Source: an uncultured Acetatifactor sp.
Lineage (GTDB): Bacteria; Bacillota; Clostridia; Lachnospirales; Lachnospiraceae
Direction of reading: 5' to 3'
DNA length: 64,000 bases
Assembly (NCBI RefSeq): GCF_910585425.1
Contig: NZ_CAJUCP010000021.1
Span: 14,745 to 78,744 of the forward strand
The notes beneath the pieces are model-generated. The model did no database searches, was not told the origin of the DNA, and was given only the letters and a program-made list of their open reading frames with translations. A program made the position numbers and the translations under genes. Positions within the stretch are counted from its first letter, which is position 1. Every line of letters starts with the position of its first letter. Of this stretch, positions 36,232 to 43,891 are shown piece by piece.

Positions 36232-37821
36232 ATGGGGATATACGTGAATCCGGGGAACATATCGTTCCAGGAGGCCATAAACTCTAAGATTTATGTGGAC
36301 AAAAGCGAACTGATTCCCTACACCAACAGCGTCATCCGCACCCAGCAGAAGAACCTGTGCGTCAGCCGCCCCAGGCGCTTCGGGAAGTCCATGGCGGCGG
36401 ACATGCTGGTGGCGTACTACAGCAGGGGCTGTGACTCCGGCAGGCTGTTCTCCGGGCTTAAGGCGGAGGAAGACGCGTCCTTCATGGGCCACCTGAACCG
36501 CCATAATGTAATCCGGTGGGACGTGCAGCGTTTCGTGGAAAGCAAAAGCGGCTACGACAGGTTCATCGATGACATCGAGGACAGGGTGATCCGGGACTTG
36601 AAGCGGGAGTTCCCGGAATGCGGCGATTTCCCGGAGGGCAGCAGGCTGAAGACGGTTCTGGACGAGATATACGGACAGACCGGCCAGGGATTCGTCTTCA
36701 TCATCGATGAATGGGACTGCGTGTTCCGCCTGGCAAAGGAGCGGAAGGAGGTACAGAGGGAGTACCTGGACTTCCTGCGGGGCCTGTTCAAGGGGGCGGA
36801 GTACGTGGATCTGGCGTACATGACGGGTATCCTGCCCATCAAGAAGTATGGGGAGCATTCGGCGCTGAATATCTTCGACGAGTATTCCATGACAGAACCC
36901 AAGGGATTGGGGGATTACTTCGGTTTCACCGGGGAGGAGGTCCGCGGGCAATGCGGGAGGCACGGCGTGGACTATGGGGAGATGGAGCGGTGGTATGACG
37001 GCTACCTGATTGGAAGGAGCCATATCTACAATCCGAAGTCCGTGGCGGATGCGCTGTTGTGGAAGGAGTTCCGGAGCTACTGGACGGGGACGGAGACCTA
37101 TGAGGCCCTGAAGGTCTACATTGAGAGGGACTTTGATGGGCTGAAAGAGGCGGTGGTGGGCATGCTGGGCGGGAGACCCTGTAGAATCAGGCCGGAGAGG
37201 TTCCAGAACGACATGACTACATTCGGGGCGAAGGACGATGTGCTCACGCTGCTGGTGCATCTGGGCTATCTCTCCTATGATAGGGAGACCGGTGAGGCCT
37301 CCATCCCGAACCTGGAGATTACCCAGGAATTCCTGAACGTGGTGGACAGCCCACAGTGGGGCGGCCTGACGGAGGCCCTGAACCGGTCTGAGGAGCTGTT
37401 GCGCAGCACCTGGGCTATGGACGGGGAGGCGGTGGCTGCGGGGATGTCCGCCATCCACAGCGAGACCGCCTCTCTCCTGAAGTACAATAACGAAAACTCC
37501 CTGACATGTACTGTCCTGATGGCCTACTACAGTGCAAAGGCCTACTACATGAACCCCATCATGGAACTGCCCTCCGGCAAGGGTTTCGCCGATGTGGTCT
37601 ATCTGCCAAAGCGGGACACAGGCCGCCCGGCGCTGGTGGTGGAGCTGAAATGGAACAAATCCGCCCGGGGAGCCATAGCCCAGATCAGGGACAGGCAGTA
37701 CGCTTCATGGATTCAGGGATACACAGGGGATATCCTGCTGGTGGGAATCAGCTACGATAAGAAGAGCAAGGAACATACCTGCACCATTGAGGCCTGGAGG
37801 AAGGAAGAGGACAATCTTTGA
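36232..37821 (+). CDS. AAA-ATPase-like / PD-(D/E)XK nuclease protein, paralogue A
   Basis: 529 residues. The P-loop SRPRRFGKS (residues 45-53) lacks the first canonical Gly, as usual in this family. Walker B is FIIDEWDCVF; TGILPIKKYGEHSALNIF follows. The C-terminal nuclease core is FADVVYLPKRDTGRPALVVE with LKW (Asp...Glu-x-Lys), then TGDILLVGISYD. Segment types: N1 (SFQEAINS, RTQQKN), M1 (GVDYGEMERWYDG, IRPERFQND), C1 (ASWIQGYTGD). The start MGIYVNPG is the one shared by all paralogues. The last 450 bp and the flank beyond are nearly identical to paralogue B. Confidence 0.87.
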   Translation: MGIYVNPGNISFQEAINSKIYVDKSELIPYTNSVIRTQQKNLCVSRPRRFGKSMAADMLVAYYSRGCDSGRLFSGLKAEEDASFMGHLNRHNVIRWDVQRFVESKSGYDRFIDDIEDRVIRDLKREFPECGDFPEGSRLKTVLDEIYGQTGQGFVFIIDEWDCVFRLAKERKEVQREYLDFLRGLFKGAEYVDLAYMTGILPIKKYGEHSALNIFDEYSMTEPKGLGDYFGFTGEEVRGQCGRHGVDYGEMERWYDGYLIGRSHIYNPKSVADALLWKEFRSYWTGTETYEALKVYIERDFDGLKEAVVGMLGGRPCRIRPERFQNDMTTFGAKDDVLTLLVHLGYLSYDRETGEASIPNLEITQEFLNVVDSPQWGGLTEALNRSEELLRSTWAMDGEAVAAGMSAIHSETASLLKYNNENSLTCTVLMAYYSAKAYYMNPIMELPSGKGFADVVYLPKRDTGRPALVVELKWNKSARGAIAQIRDRQYASWIQGYTGDILLVGISYDKKSKEHTCTIEAWRKEEDNL

Positions 37822-38328
37822 ATCAATATACTATCCGTAAATTGGGTAAGAGATTTATGCACCCATTGGAAAATGATTTGTATATATATATACTGCAAAC
37901 AGAACGAAAATATTCAGAAAACCGAAATGCCGGCCATGATTTGACGGAAGGATTTATTTTTCATGGAAGAAACAATAGCCGCATGCGTTCTTTTTTTGAT
38001 ATCGGCAGGACTGTTCATCTTGAGTTACCGTTCTTTTGGGGAAAAAGGTTTTTGCTCAATAACGCATACATTTATGCGTCAGAGCGAGAACGGGAGCGTA
38101 TGGAAAAAAAGCCGTACTATCGTCAGTCCGCTATCGTGTTACTGCTGCTGGGATTCAGTTTCGTATTCAACGGAATGGCGCTTCTGCAGGGCGCTGACTG
38201 GCTGTATTGGCTTGTGGGAATAAGCGTAGCCATTACGATTGTCTATGCAATCGTTTCAAGCATCATGATCGTAAAACGATAGTAAGGAATTGTCTACAAA
38301 TAACTGCTGCGAGTTAAACGCTGTTTTC
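37362..38328 (+). repeat. Near-identical 0.97-kb duplication, copy 1
   Basis: This covers the last third of paralogue A and the frameshifted membrane gene. It matches 40592-41555 almost base for base. Identity stops at about 38328, after GCTGTTTTCC, in the middle of what is a long hairpin in the other copy. The FkbH-like remnant begins shortly after this edge. Confidence 0.8.
37963..38282 (+). pseudogene. DUF3784-like three-helix membrane protein split by a -1 frameshift (copy 1)
   Basis: Frame one starts MEETIAACVLFLISAGLFIL and gives one membrane segment up to RSFGEK. After the run A5G2T5 (38042-38053) the reading continues, in the -1 frame, as FLLNNAYIYASERERERM, then KKPYYRQSAIVLLLLGF and two more membrane segments to IMIVKR. 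Joined, this is a protein of about 106 residues with the topology of DUF3784 family proteins. Either it is a simple pseudogene or the homopolymer allows -1 slippage. AAGGA precedes the ATG. Confidence 0.55.
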
Positions 38329-38423
38329 CTTAGGTTTACGTTGATAAGGAAGTATTCATAACAACTTATCAATAACGCTGACAAACAGAGTGCAAGCAAG
38401 ATATGAGATTGTAGATACTCAAC

Positions 38424-39401
38424 GTGCTGATGGTGTTCAGGGAACATAGCGGTATGGTCCTGCGGGAGGAGCATATCGTATGTTTCCAGGTGAACTGGGG
38501 GAATAAGCCGGACAATATAGGAAAGATTGCCGAAACGCTGGGCATCGGCCTGGAGAGCATTGTCTTCGTGGACGATTCGCCCCTGGAAATACCGGCGGTC
38601 AGGGCGATTCTCCCAGAGGTCGCAGCGATACCCTATCACAGGGAAAGGATGTATGGTCAATTCCGCTGCTTCAATCTGAGAAGGGGATACGAAAGGGGAG
38701 AATTAGGACAGCGGAATGAGACCTACCGGACGAACCGACACCGGCAGCAGCTTAGGGAAGAGAGCGGGAGCTACAGTGGCTATCTGGCATCCCTCGGGAT
38801 GGAGATAGGGATACATGAGGCCGTGCCGCTGGAGCACGCGCGTATTGCAGAGCTTTCCCAGCGGACCAACAGGTGTACGAATGGGAAAAGGTATTCCGTG
38901 ACAGACATCGGGCTGAACATGGAGTGTTCTGGTACAAAGATATATTCGGTTTATCTAAAGGATAGGTATTCTGATTTGGGACTGATAGGAGCCATGGAGA
39001 TGACAGGCGATAGGCTGACGCTATTCAGTGTATCCTGCAGGGCGCTGGGCAGGGAGATTGAGCGGCACATGATTGGGGATTTTTTGAGTGCAATAAAGGG
39101 ATATGTGCTGAAGGCCATGGACGAAAATGAGCAGGTGAACCTGAAGCCCCTCTACATCATGCGATGCTTTGACGCAGTCATGAAGATAAGGGCAGAAATG
39201 CTGCATATAGAGGATTCCGCCTTTTTAGAGGAAATGAACAAGGCATGCAGGTGTAGCTCAAATCTGTTGAATATCATCATGAGATACAATATGACAGGGC
39301 GCGGCAATCGGGCATATGTGGCGGAAAGGTTTCACAGGCTGATGGCATTGGAGACCGACATTGTGGAAAAGCTGGTCGATATTTTGAGGACGATTGCTTG
39401 A
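38424..39401 (+). pseudogene. FkbH-like HAD protein lacking its N-terminal catalytic part
   Basis: It opens in mid-domain with VFREHSGMVLREEHIVCFQV, NWGNKPDNIGKIAETLGIGL and the third HAD motif VFVDDSPLEIPAVR. The C-terminal GNAT-like part follows, with LSQRTNRCTNGKRYSV. This order matches FkbH-like HAD-IIIC proteins, but the DLDNTLWGG segment with the nucleophile Asp, about 100-200 residues, is missing. The truncation lies beside the edge of the local duplication. The last 70 residues after AEMLHIED are not recognised. FkbH relatives load glyceryl units on carrier proteins; this fragment should not. Confidence 0.65.
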
Positions 39402-39426
39402 CGTTTCCGACAGGGCATATTATCAT
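39398..39426 (+). promoter_or_regulatory. Promoter of paralogue B
   Basis: TTGACG (39398-39403), 17 nt, TATCAT (39421-39426). The surrounding block from CGAGGACGATTGC-like sequence to GGAAGGAGCATGA is shared with paralogue C. Confidence 0.75.
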
Positions 39427-39461
39427 AGAGACAGAAAGATGGCGGAAGGAGCATGATTGTT

Positions 39462-41051
39462 ATGGGGATATATGTAAATCCGAGCGACGTATCGTTTGAA
39501 ATGTCTCGAAATTCGGATATTTATGTAGATAAAAGCATGCTGATAGCCCAGACGAACAGGGTCTGCCGGACGGAGCGGCGGTTCCTCTGCGTCAGCCGCC
39601 CCAGACGCTTCGGGAAGTCCATGGCGGCTAACATGCTGGCAGCTTATTACAGCCGCGGCTGCGATTCCAGTCGGCTCTTCTCCGGGCTTGCTATCGAAGG
39701 GGAAGAATCCTTTCTGGTGCACCTGAACCGCCATAACGTGATTCGGTGGGACGTGCAGCGTTTCCTGGAAAGCAAGAGCGGCTACGACAGGTTCATCAAT
39801 GATATCGAGGATATGGTAATCCGGGACTTGAAGAAGGAATTCCCGGAATGCGGCGATTTTCCGGAGGGCAGCAGGCTGAAGACGGTTCTGGACGAGGTAT
39901 ACGGACAGACCGGCCAGGGATTCGTCTTCATCATCGACGAATGGGACTGCGTGTTCCGCATGGCGAAGAATCGGGAAGAGATACAGAAGGCGTATCTGGA
40001 CTTCCTGCGGGGCCTGTTCAAGGGCGCGGAGTACGTGGACTTAGCATATATGACGGGAATCCTGCCCATCAAGAAGTATGGGGAGCATTCGGCCCTGAAC
40101 ATCTTCGAGGAATACTCCATGCTTGACTCTGCGGAGCTGGCCAGGTTTTTCGGTTTTACAGAGGAGGAGGTCCATGGACTGTGCACCAGTACGGGTATGG
40201 ATTTCCAGGACGTGGAGAAATGGTATGACGGCTACCTGATGAACGACATCCATATCTACAACCCCAAGTCCGTGGTGGACGCGGTGCGGCGGGGGAAATG
40301 CAAGAGCTACTGGACCGGCACAGAGACCTATGAGGCGTTGAAGGTCTATATCGACCTGGATTTCGATGGGCTCAGGGAGGCGGTGGTGGGGATGCTTGGC
40401 GGCGCGCGCTGCAGGGTAGACGCCACCACTTCCCAGAACGACATGACTACCTTCAAGACCAAGGACGATGTGCTTACCCTTCTGATACACTTGGGGTATC
40501 TGGCCTATGATGAGGGCACAGAGGAAGTCTTCATCCCCAACCAGGAGATAGCGCAGGAATATATGAGGGCGATAAAGGTAGGCGACTGGGGCGGCCTGAC
40601 GCAGGCCCTGAACCGGTCTGAGGAGCTGCTGCGCAGCACCTGGGCTATGGACGGGGAGGCGGTGGCTGCGGCGATGTCCGCCATCCACAGCGAGACCGCC
40701 TCTCTCCTGAAGTACAACAACGAAAACTCCCTGACATGTACTGTCCTGATGGCCTACTACAGCGCAAAGGCCTGCTACATGAACCCAATCATGGAACTGC
40801 CCTCCGGCAAGGGTTTCGCCGATGTGGTCTATCTGCCAAAGCGGGACACAGGCCGCCCGGCGCTGGTGGTGGAGCTGAAATGGAACAAATCCGCCCGGGG
40901 AGCCATAGCCCAGATCAGGGACAGGCAGTACGCTTCATGGATTCAGGGATACACAGGGGATATCCTGCTGGTGGGAATCAGCTACGATAAGAAGAGCAAG
41001 GAACATACCTGCACCATTGAGGCCTGGAGGAAGGAAGAGGACAATCTGTGA
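39462..41051 (+). CDS. AAA-ATPase-like / PD-(D/E)XK nuclease protein, paralogue B
   Basis: 529 residues with the same P-loop, DEWD and ELKW motifs as paralogue A. Segment types: N2 (SFEMSRNSDIYVDKSMLIAQ), M2 (LCTSTGMDFQDVEKWYDG, CRVDATTSQND) and C1 (ASWIQGYTGD). The middle is almost identical to C and the end to A, so the gene is a mosaic. AAGGAG lies 10 nt before the ATG at 39462; an ATG at 39453 is only one base from it and is rejected as start. Confidence 0.87.
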   Translation: MGIYVNPSDVSFEMSRNSDIYVDKSMLIAQTNRVCRTERRFLCVSRPRRFGKSMAANMLAAYYSRGCDSSRLFSGLAIEGEESFLVHLNRHNVIRWDVQRFLESKSGYDRFINDIEDMVIRDLKKEFPECGDFPEGSRLKTVLDEVYGQTGQGFVFIIDEWDCVFRMAKNREEIQKAYLDFLRGLFKGAEYVDLAYMTGILPIKKYGEHSALNIFEEYSMLDSAELARFFGFTEEEVHGLCTSTGMDFQDVEKWYDGYLMNDIHIYNPKSVVDAVRRGKCKSYWTGTETYEALKVYIDLDFDGLREAVVGMLGGARCRVDATTSQNDMTTFKTKDDVLTLLIHLGYLAYDEGTEEVFIPNQEIAQEYMRAIKVGDWGGLTQALNRSEELLRSTWAMDGEAVAAAMSAIHSETASLLKYNNENSLTCTVLMAYYSAKACYMNPIMELPSGKGFADVVYLPKRDTGRPALVVELKWNKSARGAIAQIRDRQYASWIQGYTGDILLVGISYDKKSKEHTCTIEAWRKEEDNL

Positions 41052-41555
41052 ATCAATATACTATCCGTAAATGGGGGAAGAGATTTATGCACCCATTGGA
41101 AAATGATTTGCAGATATATACTGTAAACAGTGCGAAAATATTCAAAAAACCGAAATGCTGGCCATGATTTGACGGAAGGATTTATTTTTATAGAAGAAAC
41201 AATAGCCGCATGCGTTCTTTTCTTGATATCGGCAGGACTGTTCGTCCTGAGTTACCGTTCTTTTCGGGAAAAGGTTTTTTGCTCAATAACGCATGCATTT
41301 ATGCGTCAGAGCAAGAACGAGAGCGCATGGAAAAGAAACCGTACTATCGTCAGTCCGCTATCGTGTTCCTGCTGCTGGGATTCAGTTTCATATTCAACGG
41401 AATGGCGCTTCTGCAGGGCGCTGACTGGCTGTATTGGCTTGTGGGAATAAGCGTAGCCATTACGATTGTCTATGCAATCGTTTCAAGCATCATGATCGTA
41501 AAACGATAGTAAGGAATTGTCTACAAATAACTGCTGCGAGTTGAACGCTGTTTTC
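40592..41555 (+). repeat. Near-identical 0.97-kb duplication, copy 2
   Basis: This is the counterpart of 37362-38328. Here the sequence beyond the shared edge continues into the right arm of a long hairpin (41588-41600), so this copy seems to retain the original 3' flank. Confidence 0.8.
41190..41509 (+). pseudogene. DUF3784-like membrane protein, frameshifted and start-less (copy 2)
   Basis: The same two-frame layout as copy 1. Here the run is A4G2T6, and the total length and frame offset are unchanged. The ATG of copy 1 has become ATA (41190-41192), and one upstream base is lost. Without a start codon and with the frame break, this copy is most likely dead. Confidence 0.6.
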
Positions 41556-41600
41556 CCTGTGTTTCAAGGCTTTTTCCTACAGAAATTGCAGCAGTTATTT
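41525..41600 (+). repeat. Long-range hairpin with 13-bp perfect stem
   Basis: AAATAACTGCTGC (41525-41537) pairs with GCAGCAGTTATTT (41588-41600) around a 50-nt loop. Copy 1 of the duplication keeps only the left arm. It may terminate the preceding gene. Confidence 0.5.
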
Positions 41601-41622
41601 TCCGACAGTTACTAAGGAATTA

Positions 41623-41674
41623 GGAAAGACAGGCCCCCGGGCCATGAATCCTTAAGCCGGGCCCTGTCTTTTCC
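41623..41674 (+). terminator. Strong terminator hairpin before the ABC exporter genes
   Basis: GGAAAGACAGGCCCCCGG (41623-41640) pairs almost fully with CCGGGCCCTGTCTTTTCC (41657-41674). The T-rich right arm and its position before a new transcription unit favour a terminator. Confidence 0.65.
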
Positions 41675-41779
41675 GAAGTGGCGACATCTATTTATAAGCA
41701 TTCTCGGTACTTGCATGCCACCCCGCCCTATAATACAATGTACGAAACAGATTCAGGAGACGGAACAGAGGGGGAAGCG

Positions 41780-43891
41780 ATGGCATCGACAAAAACGCTT
41801 TGGCGTATCATAACATTCTTTTTTCGGAAAATACCCATGGAGAGCGCCTTCTCAAGCCTGGCCTATATCCTGGAGCATCTCCATCCCACCATCATGACTT
41901 TGCTTTCCGCCGCCCTGTTCAAGGCTGCGGGAAACTGCCTTGCGGGAGATGGCGGGGCCACAGAGATTTTCACCTATTCGTCTGCTATTATACTTTATTT
42001 CGTTGCGTACAACATCCTGCGCTCCTTCTCCAGCATATGCATCAATGCAGGCGTCTACGAGAAGGCCATGTTCCTGCTGAAGGACGACCTGGCCGAGGCT
42101 GCATCCAGGCTCCCCCTGGTCCGGTTTGAGGACGGGGAGATGCTTGCCCGCAGGAAACGGGCCCAGGAATGCGTGCAGAACGACCGCATCCCCGGAATCT
42201 TCATGCTGCTGATCGTCCTGACCACATCCGTTGCAGGCATCCTCTCGCTGCTGGCCGCCCTGTGGGCATACCATCCCCTGCTCCCGATCATCGCCGCTGC
42301 CAGCGTGGCCCAGTTCTTCCTGTCCCACTGGCTGCTGGAGCGGGAGGGCTATCGCCTGGAGGAGGCAGTCACCGGAAGGAAGCGGCAGCGGGACTATATA
42401 TGGTCCCTGTTCACCAGTCCGGGAAACGTGAAGGAGATGCGGGTCATGGGCTTCGACGGCTACCTGGCAGACCGATGGAAGGAGGAGCGGGACAGCGTGA
42501 ATGAGGCCCAGTGGAGGCTGGACAGGAAAAAGAGCCGTTATCACCTGCTCTGCGATGCCGTAAAGACCCTGGGCTACCTCACGGGCGTGGCCTTCTGCCT
42601 GTGGCTGGTCCGGGAGGGCATGATATCCGCCCCGGTGTTCGGCGCGTGCCTGGTGGCATTCGCCAGCGTCCAGGACGTGGTGGGGAACTTCTTCGGCTCC
42701 CTGGGAAAAATTCCGGGCTTCCTGGGGCTGGCGGCGGATTATTTTGCCTTTATAGATGACGGCGCTCCGGAACAGGAGGGGCTTCTGGAGCTTTCGGAGC
42801 CCATCAGGACCATTGAATTGAAGGATGTCAGCTTCCGGTATCCCCATGGCGGGAAAGAGGCAGTGAAATCCGTCTCCCTGACGATCCGGCAGGGGGAGGT
42901 GGTGTCGCTGGTGGGGGTCAACGGGAGCGGGAAGACCACGCTGGTGAAGCTGCTGCTGGGAATCTACCTGCCGGAGCGGGGAGAGGTCCGCTATAACGGA
43001 ACGGATCTGCGGAGGCTGCGGAAGGAATCCCTGTACAGGCATGCGGCGCTCCTGACCCAGGACTTCGCCCTGTACAACCTTACCCTGGCGGAGAATGTGG
43101 CCCTGGCGGACATCGGCCGGGTGGGGGACAGGGAGCGCGTCCGGGAAGTGCTGAGACGGGTGGACATGGACGGAGGGCTTGGCGGAGCGGAAGGCTGGGG
43201 AGGGTGCAGAGCCTTGAGAGAAAGCGAAAGTCAGGGAGGCGGCGGCCAGGAAGCCCCCGGGAGCGGGGGAGAGAATGGAGACCCGGAGATTCCCGGGAGC
43301 CGGGGAGAGGGAGAAGGCCAGGAAGCCCCCAGGAGCTGGGGAGAGGGAGAAAGCCAGGAAGTTCCCGGAAGCCGGGGAGAGAACGGAGGCCCGGAGATTC
43401 CCGGGATTCCCGGAGATTCCGGCGGCATTTTAGGGCGGGAGTTCGGAGGCCCTGCATTCTCGGAAGGGCAGAAGCAGCGCCTGGCGCTGGCCAGAGTGCT
43501 GTTTGCCGACAGAGAGCTGGTCATCCTGGACGAGCCCACCTCCGCTTTGGATCCCCTCCAGGAGAACCGTATCCTGGAGGAATTCCTGCGCCTGTCCAGA
43601 GGGCGCACCACGATCATCATCTCCCACCGGGTAGGGCTGTGCCGCCAGGTGGACAAAATCGCCGTGATGCAGGACGGGAGCATCGCGGAATGGGGCAGCC
43701 ATGAGCAGCTGATGGCGGAAGGGGGAGCATACAAGAACCTCTACGACATGCAGAGCAGATGGTACACGGATACCGCCGATGCCCCCGGCGGGATGCCCGT
43801 AGAGACAGGATGCCCGCAGAAACCCGCAGAAACGGGCGGAAGGAACCAGGATGACAGCCATGAAGCCGACCATGAAACCGACCAGATATAA
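41780..43891 (+). CDS. ABC exporter half-transporter with minisatellite in its nucleotide-binding domain
   Basis: 703 residues. An N-terminal six-helix transmembrane domain (to about residue 330), then Walker A GVNGSGKTTLVKLLLG, signature FSEGQKQRLALAR, Walker B LVILDEPTSALD and the H-loop in IIISHRVG. Between the Q-loop region and the signature it holds five 12-residue repeats (codons 490-549) rich in Gly, Glu, Pro and Ser, replacing part of the helical subdomain. FSEGQ replaces the usual LSGGQ. The stop overlaps the next ABC gene by 41 bp, so the two should form a heterodimer. No peptidase domain. Substrate unknown. Confidence 0.85.
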   Translation: MASTKTLWRIITFFFRKIPMESAFSSLAYILEHLHPTIMTLLSAALFKAAGNCLAGDGGATEIFTYSSAIILYFVAYNILRSFSSICINAGVYEKAMFLLKDDLAEAASRLPLVRFEDGEMLARRKRAQECVQNDRIPGIFMLLIVLTTSVAGILSLLAALWAYHPLLPIIAAASVAQFFLSHWLLEREGYRLEEAVTGRKRQRDYIWSLFTSPGNVKEMRVMGFDGYLADRWKEERDSVNEAQWRLDRKKSRYHLLCDAVKTLGYLTGVAFCLWLVREGMISAPVFGACLVAFASVQDVVGNFFGSLGKIPGFLGLAADYFAFIDDGAPEQEGLLELSEPIRTIELKDVSFRYPHGGKEAVKSVSLTIRQGEVVSLVGVNGSGKTTLVKLLLGIYLPERGEVRYNGTDLRRLRKESLYRHAALLTQDFALYNLTLAENVALADIGRVGDRERVREVLRRVDMDGGLGGAEGWGGCRALRESESQGGGGQEAPGSGGENGDPEIPGSRGEGEGQEAPRSWGEGESQEVPGSRGENGGPEIPGIPGDSGGILGREFGGPAFSEGQKQRLALARVLFADRELVILDEPTSALDPLQENRILEEFLRLSRGRTTIIISHRVGLCRQVDKIAVMQDGSIAEWGSHEQLMAEGGAYKNLYDMQSRWYTDTADAPGGMPVETGCPQKPAETGGRNQDDSHEADHETDQI
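43247..43426 (+). repeat. In-frame minisatellite, five 36-bp units
   Basis: Five consecutive 36-bp units read as QEAPGSGGENGD, PEIPGSRGEGEG, QEAPRSWGEGES, QEVPGSRGENGG and PEIPGIPGDSGG. The unit is a multiple of three, so gain or loss of units keeps the ABC gene in frame. Confidence 0.85.

Noticed and set aside
38341..38380. Attachment site at the inverted repeat TTGATAAG/CTTATCAA
   Set aside because: Only 8-bp arms, no integrase gene nearby and no second copy seen.
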